A stretch of 47,714 bases of DNA from Alphaproteobacteria bacterium (GTDB lineage: Bacteria > Pseudomonadota > Alphaproteobacteria > Micropepsales > Micropepsaceae). The number at the start of each line of letters is the position of its first letter. The first letter of the stretch is position 1. A program made the translations under genes and the position numbers. The notes beneath the pieces were generated by a model, which saw only the letters and a list, made by a program, of their open reading frames with translations, did not search any database and was not told where the DNA came from. The DNA lies in assembly GCA_947474645.1 (NCBI GenBank), contig CANJJD010000019.1:1-47714 (forward strand), in the 5' to 3' direction. Shown piece after piece: positions 31,620-41,687 of this stretch.

Positions 31620-31901
31620 TCAGATTGTGGTCGTGGATGTGGAAACCACGGTGCTGACCGGCGGGGCCACGACATTGTTCTGGCTGTTGATGGTCTGGGA
31701 ATCGACCGCCGAGCTGGTGCCCGAAATCAGAAAGCCGACAACGGCCATGATCAGTCCGCCGGTGCCCAGCATGATGGCGGTCTTGCCCGCCGACATGCGC
31801 GCTTCACGCACACCGGCCGGATGGCCGGGGCTCAGAGGCTCCGCAAAAGCGCCGTTGGCCAGAAGACTGGCCGCCAGCACGGCGCCCACAAAGATACGCA
31901 T
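31620..31901 (-). CDS. Small exported single-span protein with LxPGxPAGV motif, second paralogue
   Basis: The 93-aa product has a signal (GAVLAASLLANGAFA), then EPLSPGHPAGVREARMS, one membrane span (AIMLGTGGLIMAVVGFLI) and a Ser/Thr/Val-rich tail (PPVSTVVSTSTTTI). It shares signal, motif and layout with the 17253-17480 product but is only loosely similar elsewhere. ATG 31901 has GGAGAG in front; ATG 31913 is less likely. The function is unknown. The low-complexity tail suggests surface exposure. Confidence 0.6.
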   Translation of the reverse strand: MRIFVGAVLAASLLANGAFAEPLSPGHPAGVREARMSAGKTAIMLGTGGLIMAVVGFLISGTSSAVDSQTINSQNNVVAPPVSTVVSTSTTTI

Positions 31902-32088
31902 GAAACTCTCCAAATCGCCCCCGCGAAGCGGCGTGCGGGCTCCTTGTAGCGGGCCCGCCCCATTCCGTCCATCGGCGCGGAATTACGCCTTTTTCAGAAC
32001 AAAATTGCCCGGCTGGAACCCGCAGTTGCGATGATCCAGCGGGCGCCTCGCGCGTATACATATTTCGGAGGGCGACAGGAGATTTGAG

Positions 32089-32517
32089 ATGATCCGTTCC
32101 CTTGTTCTGGCCGCCGCCACCGTTGCGTGCGTCACCGTACCGGTCCTGGCCCAGTCCACTCGCGAAATGGACAGGCGCGAAGCCCCCTGCCTGCGCCAGC
32201 GCAACATCTACGACTACCAGATCGTGCCGGGAAACCGCTCGCTGATCGTGACGGACTATTCCCGCCAGCGTTACCGGCTCACTTTCATCGGGGGCTGCTA
32301 CAATCTGCAACACCAGTTCGGCCTGGCCTTCCGCAGCCGCGGCGTCGGCACCCTGTCCTGCATCACAAAGGGCGATGAGATTGTGAAGCGCGACGGTGTC
32401 GGCCCCAGCCAGTGCATCATCCGGAGCGTGGAGTACCAGACCCGCGCGATGGACCGCGCCGACCGGGACGCCCTGCGCGAGCAGCAAGAGCGCCGGGATC
32501 GCCGCAGAAATGACTGA
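32089..32517 (+). CDS. Exported DUF6491-type protein
   Basis: The 142-aa product has a signal (LVLAAATVACVTVPVLAQ). The core APCLRQRNIYDYQIVPGNRS with LIVTDYSRQRYRLTFIGGC and GTLSCITKGDEI matches DUF6491 proteins, which keep three cysteines in this pattern. The C-terminus is an Arg/Glu-rich helix (DALREQQERRDRRR). Ribosome site AGGAG lies before ATG 32089. Function of the family is unknown. A strong terminator follows at 32643. Confidence 0.7.
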   Translation: MIRSLVLAAATVACVTVPVLAQSTREMDRREAPCLRQRNIYDYQIVPGNRSLIVTDYSRQRYRLTFIGGCYNLQHQFGLAFRSRGVGTLSCITKGDEIVKRDGVGPSQCIIRSVEYQTRAMDRADRDALREQQERRDRRRND

Positions 32518-32642
32518 TTTCAGGGTGTTGGGCGGCGGCTCTTGAAAGCGGAAAAAGCCGCATTATCTCTCTTCCGTCGCCTTCTCTCCCCCCGAAGGCG
32601 GCCATGGCTTCGCTCTCCTCCCCCTTGAGCGAAGTTTAAACT

Positions 32643-32684
32643 GGCGGGCGGCGCGCCCTCACAGGCTGCGCCGCCCGCCTTTTT
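32643..32684 (+). terminator. Rho-independent terminator after the DUF6491-type gene
   Basis: GGCGGGCGGCGC (32643-32654) pairs perfectly with GCGCCGCCCGCC (32668-32679) and is followed by TTTTT (32680-32684) on the plus strand. It ends the 32089-32517 transcript. On the minus strand no T-run follows, so it is directional. The 120 bases before it contain a weaker CGCCTTC...GAAGGCG hairpin and no gene. Confidence 0.75.
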
Positions 32685-32691
32685 CTTTTCG

Positions 32692-34749
32692 TCACGCCGC
32701 TTTGCGGGTGGCGACGATGGTGTCGGCCAGCTTGCCGCCCAGTTCCGCCAGCCGGTCGAATTCCATTTCATAGGTTCCCACGCCCTGGGTCAGGGAGCGC
32801 AGGTCCACGATCAGGTCCGATACTTCCGACAGCGGCATCTCGCACCGCACCGTGTCCCAGCCGCGCCAGCCCGGGCGTGCGTCATAGCCCAGGGGCGCAC
32901 CGCGCCGCCCGCTGACCAGGCCGTTGACCTTGGCGGTCGCGTCGGACGGCACATGCACCGCCACCCGCATGATCGGTTCCAGCAACACGGGCGCACATCC
33001 CGGCATGCCTTCGCTCATCGCCAGGCGGCCGGCGGTCTGGAAGGCGGCGTCGGAGGAATCCACCGTGTGATAGGAGCCATCGGTCAGCGCCACGGCGATA
33101 TCCACCACTGGGAAACCCAAGGGCCCCGTCTTCATGAATTCGCGCACGCCCTTTTCCACTGAGGGAATCCATTGCTTGGGCACCACCCCGCCCTTGATGC
33201 GGTCCTCGAAGACAAAGCCGCTGCCGCGCGGCAGGGGCCTGATCTCTATCGCCACATCGCCGAACTGGCCATGACCGCCCGACTGGCGCTTGTGGCGGCC
33301 CCGCGCGCTGGCGGCTTTGCGGATGGTTTCGCGATACGGCACCCGCGCAGGCTTGGTCACCAGGGTCAGCCCATAGCGGCTTTGCAGTTTTTCCACCGCC
33401 GCCTTGAGATGGATCTCGCCCTGCCCCGCCAGGATCATGTCCTGTGTCTCGGCATTGTGCTCGAACACCAGGGTGGGATCTTCCTCGCACAGCCTGGCGA
33501 TGGCGGTGCTGAGCTTGACCTCGTCCTTGCGGTCCTGCGCCGTCACCGCCAGGCGATAGACCGGCGTGAGATGTTCGATCACCGCGCGCGCGCCGCCATT
33601 TTTGGCGGTGGACAGGATTTCGCCGGTGGCGAAGCCTTCCATTCGCGCCAACGCCACCGTGTCGCCGGCCAGGGCGGTGTTGCGCTTGACCTGCTTGTCG
33701 CCGGCCAGCGCGAAGATGCCGCCGATGCGCGCTTCGCGTCCGCCTTCCCCATGCAGCACCGCGCCATCCCGCAGCGGGCCCTTCAGCACCCGCGCCAGGG
33801 ACAGCTTGCCGCCATGTCCGCCATGGAAGGTCTTGATCACCTGCACCACGGCATCGGCGCCATCGCCCAATCCGGCGCGCCCGGCCGCCGCCGACACTCC
33901 GGGCGCATCATGGCGCAGCGCCTTGAGCAGCCGGCGCACGCCGTTATCGCCTTCGGCCGAGCCGATCAGCACCGGCACCACCAGCCCTTCGGACAGTTCG
34001 CGCCGGATGTCGCCGAACACTTCGTCCCGCGACGGTTCGACATCGGCAAGAAGTTCGTCCATCAGATTTTCGTCATGGTCGGCCAGCTTTTCCAGCATCT
34101 GGAAGCGGGCTTCCTTCTCGCGGGCATAGTCGGCGATGTCGGTCACCTCGCTGGCGGCATGGGGGCGATAGGCAAAGGCCCGCTCCAGCGCCAGATCGAC
34201 AAAGCCGGTGGCGATGCCTTCCGCCCAGATGGGAATCTGGCGCAGCAGCAACGGCGTGTCGCTGGCTTCCTGCAGCGCCGCCAGCAGCGCCCGCAAGGGA
34301 CCGCGCGCCTTGTCGAACTTGTTGATGAACAACAGGTGCGGCACATGGGCATCGGCCAGCCGCTTGAGGAAGGGCTGCAGCATCATCGCCTTGCCGGCAT
34401 CGGGCTCGCACACCACCACCGCCGCATCTATCCCCGGCAGCAGGTTCAGCGTGTCGCCCAGAAATTCGATGGAGCCGGGACAATCCAGGAAAGTGAATTC
34501 CTCGCCCAAGTGTTGCGTGGTGAGGACATTCATCTCCACGCTCATCTGGCGGGCGCGCGCGCCGGGCGAGGTATCGCCCAGGCTGGAGCCGGCCGTCACC
34601 GAGCCCTTGCGGGCGACCGCGCCGGTGATCAGCGCGATGCTTTCCAGCAATGTGGTCTTGCCGCCGCCATGCGGGCCGATCAGCGCGATGGCGCGCGGCC
34701 CTGCTTTTATACGGTTGCTGGTGTCCTTGTGAGCCTGGGCCTGGGTCAT
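32692..34749 (-). CDS. EF-G-like translational GTPase paralogue
   Basis: The 685-aa product has the domain order of elongation factor G, but its G motifs are altered. The P-loop is GPHGGGKT (residues 25-32), G3 is DCPGS (89-93) where canonical EF-G has DTPGH, and G4 is NKFD (143-146). The usual switch I RGITI-type sequence is not evident; VEMNV stands nearby. Domain IV carries the rearranged family block GGHGQFGDVAIEIRPLP. This is the EF-G-like paralogue family seen in many bacteria; its role in translation or quality control is uncertain. ATG 34749 gives the family length; upstream codons in frame look noncoding. Confidence 0.85.
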   Translation of the reverse strand: MTQAQAHKDTSNRIKAGPRAIALIGPHGGGKTTLLESIALITGAVARKGSVTAGSSLGDTSPGARARQMSVEMNVLTTQHLGEEFTFLDCPGSIEFLGDTLNLLPGIDAAVVVCEPDAGKAMMLQPFLKRLADAHVPHLLFINKFDKARGPLRALLAALQEASDTPLLLRQIPIWAEGIATGFVDLALERAFAYRPHAASEVTDIADYAREKEARFQMLEKLADHDENLMDELLADVEPSRDEVFGDIRRELSEGLVVPVLIGSAEGDNGVRRLLKALRHDAPGVSAAAGRAGLGDGADAVVQVIKTFHGGHGGKLSLARVLKGPLRDGAVLHGEGGREARIGGIFALAGDKQVKRNTALAGDTVALARMEGFATGEILSTAKNGGARAVIEHLTPVYRLAVTAQDRKDEVKLSTAIARLCEEDPTLVFEHNAETQDMILAGQGEIHLKAAVEKLQSRYGLTLVTKPARVPYRETIRKAASARGRHKRQSGGHGQFGDVAIEIRPLPRGSGFVFEDRIKGGVVPKQWIPSVEKGVREFMKTGPLGFPVVDIAVALTDGSYHTVDSSDAAFQTAGRLAMSEGMPGCAPVLLEPIMRVAVHVPSDATAKVNGLVSGRRGAPLGYDARPGWRGWDTVRCEMPLSEVSDLIVDLRSLTQGVGTYEMEFDRLAELGGKLADTIVATRKAA

Positions 34750-34938
34750 GTGCGCCTCCGCGTTCGAACCGCATTGTCTTGAGAAACAATGCTTTCGGGC
34801 GGAGCCCACGAACGGGCATCAGCGCCCTTCCAGAGGGTAAATGCTCGCGCCGTTACCGGGCCAATGCAAGACTGCTCGTCACAAAAACTGTGCTAATATC
34901 CCTCCATTGTCGAAACGCGATTTCCGGGGGGAATGATT

Positions 34939-35442
34939 ATGTGCGAGTGCAAAATAGACAGACGTTCATTGGCGAAATTGATGACGGGCGCGGCCGGGGC
35001 CGCGGCTTTGCCGGGAACCGCCAAGGCCGCCACCGTGACAGCGCTGGCCATCACCTGCATCGACTATCGGCTGGTGGACGATGCGGTGACCTTCTTTGGC
35101 GGCAAGCACCTGAAGGGCGATTATGACCAGGTATCGCTGGCCGGCGCCTCGCTGGCTGGGGTGCCGGACAAGTTTCCCAAGTCCAATGCGGCGTTCTGGG
35201 AACATATCGGCATCGCCAAGCAACTGCACCACATCAAGAAGCTGGTGATAGTGGACCACCGCGACTGCGGCGCCTTCAAGGTCGCCTTCGGCAAGGCGTA
35301 CAAGGGCGACCATGATGGCGAAACCGCCCAGCACAAGGCGGCGATGGAACAGGTGAAGGCCAAGCTGGCCCAAACCTATCCCGATCTCACCGCCGAGTTC
35401 TACCTGATGGCGCTGGATGGAAAAGCCGAACGCGTCGTCTAG
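34939..35442 (+). CDS. Tat-exported beta-carbonic-anhydrase-like protein
   Basis: The 167-aa product begins with a Tat-like signal (IDRRSLAKLMTGAAGAAALP, cleavage near TAKAA). The short body has the beta-class zinc set: C-x-D-x-R (Cys40, Asp42, Arg44 in TCIDYRL) and H-x-x-C (His107, Cys110 in DHRDCGAF). It is shorter than typical beta-CAs and may lack the C-terminal helices, so activity is uncertain. ATG 34939 fits the GGGGGA site better than ATG 34933, which would sit almost on it. A palindromic repeat follows directly. Confidence 0.7.
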   Translation: MCECKIDRRSLAKLMTGAAGAAALPGTAKAATVTALAITCIDYRLVDDAVTFFGGKHLKGDYDQVSLAGASLAGVPDKFPKSNAAFWEHIGIAKQLHHIKKLVIVDHRDCGAFKVAFGKAYKGDHDGETAQHKAAMEQVKAKLAQTYPDLTAEFYLMALDGKAERVV

Positions 35443-35443
35443 A

Positions 35444-35523
35444 GTGAGGAGCGGTTCGCCATAGGCGAACGAAATGGTCCAGTGGACCATTTCGAGCGAC
35501 GAACGCCGCGAGCTTGGGCGAGC
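35444..35523. repeat. 80-bp intergenic palindromic repeat, copy 1
   Basis: Nearly identical to 37321-37400 (78 of 80 bases by eye). It contains two hairpins: GGTTCGCC/GGCGAAC, with a three-base loop (ATA here, GAA in copy 2), and the stem AAATGGTCC/GGACCATTT with loop AGT. The only differences between copies lie in the first loop, so the stem is kept. It lies between the stops of the carbonic-anhydrase-like gene and aspC, where it could act as a bidirectional terminator. Confidence 0.8.
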
Positions 35524-35534
35524 AGCGACGGCCG

Positions 35535-37320
<1,786 letters not shown>

Positions 37321-37324
<4 letters not shown>

Positions 37325-37400
37325 GGAGCGGTTCGCCGAAGGCGAACGAAATGGTCCAGTGGACCATTTCGAGCGACGAACGCCGCGAGCTTGGGCGAGC
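37321..37400. repeat. 80-bp intergenic palindromic repeat, copy 2
   Basis: Same element as 35444-35523, in the same orientation, with loop GAA in the first hairpin. The second stem (AAATGGTCC / GGACCATTT) is perfect. It overlaps the last four bases of the lipoprotein gene, so its TGA is part of the repeat. Both copies follow a plus-strand gene stop within five bases. Confidence 0.8.
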
Positions 37401-37530
37401 GGCCGGGCGAAAACTCAGGCGGCCTACTTGTATTTCCAATGCCGCCGCCCGGTTGACAATTTGTCCGCCAAACCCGAGCCTCCCGACCGTCAAGCCGCAC
37501 AGACGGCAGGGTTGAAAAACGGGTGTCCTC

Positions 37531-39273
37531 ATGAAAATTCGCGCCTCTCTCACCGCTATCTCTTTGGCCTCCCTGCTGTGCACTGGCGCCAGCCTGGCCC
37601 AGGCCCCTGCCGGCAACCCGCCCATGAGCCAGAACCTGCGCAACGCCCTGGCGCCACCGCCGCCCTTGCCGCCGCTGGTGATCCCGCCCGCCAGCAATGA
37701 ATGGCTGACCTGGGGCTATGACCAGGAACGCACCGGCTGGAACCGCGCCGAGACCACGCTGTCACCGAAGAATGTCGGCCGGCTGAAGCAGGTCTGGTCC
37801 ACCCAGCTTGCCGTGCCGGTGGACAAGTTTGTCCTTTCCACCATGACCGCGCCGGTGGTGGTGTCGGGTGTGGCGACGCCGTCGGGCACCGCCGATATCC
37901 TGTTCGTGCTGGGCGCCAATGACACGCTGTTCGCCATCGACGCCAACAGCGGCAAGCAGATCTGGAGCAAGAGCTTTCCCAACCCGCACAAAGCCACCGC
38001 GCCGATCCGCGACTGGCTGTGCCCCAAGACCGTCAACTCCACCCCCACCATCGACAAGGCGCGCGGTATCGTCTTCTTCCTCACCGGCGATGGGCTCCTG
38101 CGCGGGCTGAACCTGGCCGACGGCGCCGAGCGCCTGAAGCCGGCGCCCATGACCGCCCCCTTCGCGCGCGCCTGGAGCCTGAACCTGATCGACGATGTGA
38201 TCTATTCGCCGTCGGGGCGCGCCTGCGGCGAGATCACCGACAAGTCGAGCATCGAATATTCCGCCGCCATGTCGGGCCTGCGCCGCGCCGGCGCCGGTCC
38301 CTTGCTGGATGCCAGCGCGCTGAACGCCGCCGATGTCAGCGATCTGTCCCGTCCGCTGATCAGCCACTTCTTCACCAGCGGCGCGCGTCCGGCGGCGCCC
38401 TGGGGCCGCGGCGGCGTGGCGCGCGCGCCCGGCGGCGTGATCCTGGAAACCAGCAATGGCCGCTATGACCCGGCCGGCGGCGATTTCAGCGAGAGCATCC
38501 TCAAGCTGGCGCCACGCGCGGCGCGGCTGATGGACAGCTACACGCCCACCACCTGGATGGACAATCTGATGCACGACATGTCGGGCTCGGCCTCGCCGGT
38601 GGTGTTCAACTTCGAGGGCAAGACGCTTGCCGCGGTGTCGCAGAAGGAAGCCGTGCTGCGCATCCTGGACGCCAACGCGCTGGGCGGCGCCAATCACCAG
38701 ACGCCGCTGTTCGAGTCGCCCAAGCTGGGCAATGACCAGAAGACCGGCACCGATCCGGGGCGCGGCGTGTGGGGCGCCATCACCACCGCCGAAGTGAACG
38801 GCAAGCGCTATCTGTACCTGCCGATGTGGGGCAATCCCTCCAAGGACGCGCCGGTGTTCCCCGCCAATAACGGGCCCATCCCCAACGGCACCATCATGGC
38901 GTTCCAGGTGGTGAGCGATGCGGGCAAGATCTCGGCGGTGCCGGCCTGGACCGGCAACGACATGATCATGCCCGATCCCCCGGTGGTGGCGAACGGCGTG
39001 GTCTATGCGCTGTCCACCGGCGGCCAGGCGCTGCAGAACGGCGCCAAGCCCGGCGATCCACGCATGCCGTATGACGTCAGCGCGGTGCTGCGTTCCACCC
39101 CGGTCAGCAACATGACGCTCTATGCCTATGACGCGCAGAGCGGCAAGCAGCTCTGGAACAGCGGCAAGACCCTGACCGACTGGGTGCATTTCAGCGAACC
39201 CGTTGTCGCGCTGGGGAAAATCTTCGTCGTCACCCATGACGCCCATGTCGTGGCATTCGGGCTTAAAAAATGA
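37531..39273 (+). CDS. Exported PQQ-type beta-propeller protein
   Basis: The 580-aa product has a signal (TAISLASLLCTGASLAQ) and a Pro-rich linker (LAPPPPLPPLVIPP). A quinoprotein-type propeller follows: WLTWGYDQERTGWNRAE, then LFVLGANDTLFAIDANSGKQ, FLTGDGLLRGLNL, and TLYAYDAQSGKQLWNSGKT near the end. PQQ dehydrogenases share these W-motif blades (DANSGKQIW), but the conserved active-site Asp/Glu and calcium ligands are not obvious. It could be a PQQ dehydrogenase relative or an assembly-type propeller. No pqq genes are in the window. Confidence 0.75.
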   Translation: MKIRASLTAISLASLLCTGASLAQAPAGNPPMSQNLRNALAPPPPLPPLVIPPASNEWLTWGYDQERTGWNRAETTLSPKNVGRLKQVWSTQLAVPVDKFVLSTMTAPVVVSGVATPSGTADILFVLGANDTLFAIDANSGKQIWSKSFPNPHKATAPIRDWLCPKTVNSTPTIDKARGIVFFLTGDGLLRGLNLADGAERLKPAPMTAPFARAWSLNLIDDVIYSPSGRACGEITDKSSIEYSAAMSGLRRAGAGPLLDASALNAADVSDLSRPLISHFFTSGARPAAPWGRGGVARAPGGVILETSNGRYDPAGGDFSESILKLAPRAARLMDSYTPTTWMDNLMHDMSGSASPVVFNFEGKTLAAVSQKEAVLRILDANALGGANHQTPLFESPKLGNDQKTGTDPGRGVWGAITTAEVNGKRYLYLPMWGNPSKDAPVFPANNGPIPNGTIMAFQVVSDAGKISAVPAWTGNDMIMPDPPVVANGVVYALSTGGQALQNGAKPGDPRMPYDVSAVLRSTPVSNMTLYAYDAQSGKQLWNSGKTLTDWVHFSEPVVALGKIFVVTHDAHVVAFGLKK

Positions 39274-39388
39274 GCACGCACAGCGAATAAGCAGAATAAA
39301 TTAATATTATCAAAGGCTTGTGCGCAAACGCGATGAAGCGTACCTCTTGGTCACGTCTTGAGAACAAAGACGGTCACAGGAGAACGCC

Positions 39389-39634
39389 ATGAAGAAATTG
39401 ATCCTCGCCGCGAGCCTGGTCCTGTTCGCCGCGCCCGCTTTCGCCGCCGACACCGCGCCCAAGCAGCAGACCGCGATGGCGACCGATGCGCAGCAGAAGC
39501 ACAGCTACAACTATTCCAGCGACGAAGGCGCCGGCAGCGCCATTGCCACGCGCAACGCCCGCATGGAGCGCGCCCGTGGGGAACGCAGCCAAAACGCCCG
39601 GAACGCCTGGGCCGGTTCGGCGCACTACTACTAA
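39389..39634 (+). CDS. Small exported protein, 81 aa, unknown
   Basis: The product has a signal (LILAASLVLFAAPAFAA); the mature part is only about 60 residues. It is polar and Ala/Arg-rich (ATDAQQKHSYNYSSDEGAG, RNARMERARGERSQ) and ends in YY. No family is recognised. AGGAGAA precedes ATG 39389, and a terminator follows after 17 bases, so it is a single-gene unit. It may be a stress or cell-envelope peptide. Confidence 0.6.
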   Translation: MKKLILAASLVLFAAPAFAADTAPKQQTAMATDAQQKHSYNYSSDEGAGSAIATRNARMERARGERSQNARNAWAGSAHYY

Positions 39635-39651
39635 GATCTTACGATTACGGC

Positions 39652-39684
39652 AAAAGGCCCGCGAGGAGACTCGCGGGCCTTTTT
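39652..39684. terminator. Rho-independent terminator
   Basis: AAAAGGCCCGCGAG (39652-39665) pairs with CTCGCGGGCC and TTTTT (39670-39684) around a GAGA loop. It follows the 39389-39634 gene. Because it is flanked by A and T tracts it can work on both strands. Downstream, 39690-40189 holds no recognisable gene; apart from the regulatory motifs described, I see nothing structured that I can name there. Confidence 0.8.
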
Positions 39685-39985
39685 GTTGCGGACCGCGCCG
39701 GCGCCGCAAAGTGACCGTCATAAAGATTTGTTTCGCCGGACCTTGGCACGGGGGCCGCAGGCGACATTCCGTTACAATTTAGAATGCCTCCAACTCTTCA
39801 CCTGCCGGTCCGCCGGGAGGAAGCTGAGCACTGGCCTCGTGTCCGTTCGGCGCTCCACCTTAAGGATACAGCCACACGGGCGGCCGGACCGGCTCAGGCG
39901 CCCCCCACGTTGAGCCACCAGTCCGGCCGTCCATTTACCCCCACACCGTCTTCCGGCGTCCCCCTCCCGCTTCTCTCAGCCCAAG

Positions 39986-40004
39986 TACCTTGCACTACAA
40001 GGTA
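39986..40004 (+). promoter_or_regulatory. Inverted repeat TACCTTG-N5-CAAGGTA, likely repressor operator
   Basis: TACCTTG (39986-39992) and CAAGGTA (39998-40004) are perfect complements with five bases between. It lies about 185 bases before the TolC-type gene. PadR- and MarR-type regulators of efflux genes bind palindromes of this kind; the assignment is by resemblance only. No PadR or MarR gene is present beside it. Confidence 0.45.
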
Positions 40005-40189
40005 GCTTGAGATAGACCATGTGAAGCACCTGCCCTCAAAAAGGGTGCACTGCAACAAAGCTTTACAGCTTGGGCCTTGCCTAGTGGCCCCTGACCGCCA
40101 TATTTGCGGGATGGGGCCGGTATCAAGGCCTTAAGAGATAGAATCTATTATCCGCGGCGGGGCCGCCCCATTTTGGCAAAGAGAGTTCG

Positions 40190-41635
40190 ATGAAGTCCTT
40201 GTTCCGTGGCGCCTTTCTCCGTGGCGTGAGCGCCAGCGTGCTGGCCGTGAGCATGGCGGCCTGTACCGCCAATCCCACGCCGCTGGACCGTCCCGGCGAC
40301 GTGCCCCCCGCCTTCACCGCCCCCATGGTCGCGTCCGCCCCGGTCTGGCCCCAGGCCGACTGGTGGTCCAAATACGGCGCCGAGGAACTGGTGCCGCTGG
40401 AAGAGACGGCGCAGAAGGAAAATCTCGACATCGCCGTGGCCGCGGCCCGCGTGCTGCAGGCCGAAGCCAATGACGGCATCGCCTTGTCGGCGCTGTTTCC
40501 CACCGTGGGCGGCTCGGTCGGCGGCACTCGCAGCGGCGGCAACAGCCAGATCCCGCGCGCCCGCAACGCCTTCACTGCCGGCCTGACCGCCAGCTACCAG
40601 CAGGGCTTCTTCGGCACCCAGTATCTGGACCTGCGCGCCGCGCGCGAAGACCTGCGCGCCCAGCGCTATGCCGCCGCCGTGACCGGCATCTCCACCGCGG
40701 CAACGGTGGCGGACGAGTATTTCAACGTGCTGGCCTTCCGCGAGCGCATCGCCATCGCCAACGCCAACATCGCCGCCGCCAAGCGCATCCTGGCCATCAC
40801 CCAGGCCAAGGTGAACAGCGGCGTGTCCTCCAACCTGGACCTGGCCGAACAAACGGCCTTGCTGGCGCAGCAGGAATCCCAGGTGCCCGGCCTGATCGAG
40901 CTGGAAAAGGAACACCGCTACGCGCTGGCGATCCTGCTGGGTCGCGCGCCGGAAGGCTATGACATCAAGGCGCAGAACCTGGACGGCATCAATCCGCCGG
41001 TGGTGCAGCCCGGCATGCCGTCGGAGATTCTGCTGCGCAATCCGGCCATCGCCCAGGCCGAAGCCAATCTTTATTCCGCCCATGCCAGCGTGGACGCGGC
41101 GCGCACCTTGTATTTCCCCTCGCTCAGCCTGACCGGCAATACCGGCTATGGCCCGGTGGGGCAGCTCGCCAACCTGTTCAACCCGGCGACCTTCGCCTTC
41201 TCCATCGGCGCCCAGGTGCTGCAGACCATCTTCGATGGCGGCCGCATCCATGCCCAGAATGATCTGGCGCTGGCGCGGCAGCAGGAGCTGATCGCCACCT
41301 ATCGCAAGACCGTGTTCCAGACCTTCAGCGACGTGGAAAGCGCGCTGGGCACCGTCAAGAGCACCACCGACCAGCTTGCGCTGGTGCAGATCCAGACCAA
41401 GGCCGACGCCGAAGCCTTCCGCATCTCCGAGCTTCAGTACCGCGAAGGCACCATCGATATCGTCTCGCTGCTGGTCAACCAGCAGCGGCTGTTCGATGCC
41501 CAGCAGACGCTGGTGCAGGTCAAGCTGGCGCGGCTGGAAGCGAGTCTCTCGCTGTTCAATGCGCTGGGCGGCGGCTGGGAACAGAAGGCCGACGACGCGG
41601 CCTACAAGAACCAGTTGGATTGGTGGCCGCTGTAA
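40190..41635 (+). CDS. TolC-type (NodT/OprM) outer-membrane efflux lipoprotein
   Basis: The 481-aa product has a lipobox (SMAACTA, Cys24) and two OEP repeats. Motifs include DWWSKYGAEEL, LDIAVAAARVLQAEA, LFPTVGGSVGG, RTLYFPSLSLTGNTGYG, IFDGGRI and VESALGTVK. Members form trimers that join RND, MFS or ABC pumps and a periplasmic adaptor. No pump or adaptor gene is adjacent, so it is an orphan that may serve pumps encoded elsewhere. The long leader with a palindromic operator suggests regulated expression. A bidirectional terminator follows. Confidence 0.9.
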   Translation: MKSLFRGAFLRGVSASVLAVSMAACTANPTPLDRPGDVPPAFTAPMVASAPVWPQADWWSKYGAEELVPLEETAQKENLDIAVAAARVLQAEANDGIALSALFPTVGGSVGGTRSGGNSQIPRARNAFTAGLTASYQQGFFGTQYLDLRAAREDLRAQRYAAAVTGISTAATVADEYFNVLAFRERIAIANANIAAAKRILAITQAKVNSGVSSNLDLAEQTALLAQQESQVPGLIELEKEHRYALAILLGRAPEGYDIKAQNLDGINPPVVQPGMPSEILLRNPAIAQAEANLYSAHASVDAARTLYFPSLSLTGNTGYGPVGQLANLFNPATFAFSIGAQVLQTIFDGGRIHAQNDLALARQQELIATYRKTVFQTFSDVESALGTVKSTTDQLALVQIQTKADAEAFRISELQYREGTIDIVSLLVNQQRLFDAQQTLVQVKLARLEASLSLFNALGGGWEQKADDAAYKNQLDWWPL

Positions 41636-41653
41636 GCCATCCCCTCACGAAAT

Positions 41654-41684
41654 AAAAAAGGGCGCCCATGTGGCGCCCTTTTTT
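41654..41684. terminator. Bidirectional rho-independent terminator
   Basis: A-tract (41654-41659), stem GGGCGCC (41660-41666), loop CATGT, stem GGCGCCC (41672-41678) and T-tract (41679-41684). It lies between the convergent stops of the efflux gene (41635) and the aldo/keto reductase gene (41688), so it ends both. Confidence 0.85.
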
Positions 41685-41687
41685 GTT

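Noticed and set aside
33172..34782. A 536-codon plus-strand frame opposite the EF-G-like gene
   Set aside because: It is antisense to a gene with intact GTPase and domain IV motifs; translation is a Gln/His-rich shadow.
39784..40005. A 73-codon ORF downstream of the sigma-54-like motif
   Set aside because: No ribosome site, Pro/Arg-rich translation with no membrane or domain features; more likely noncoding leader.
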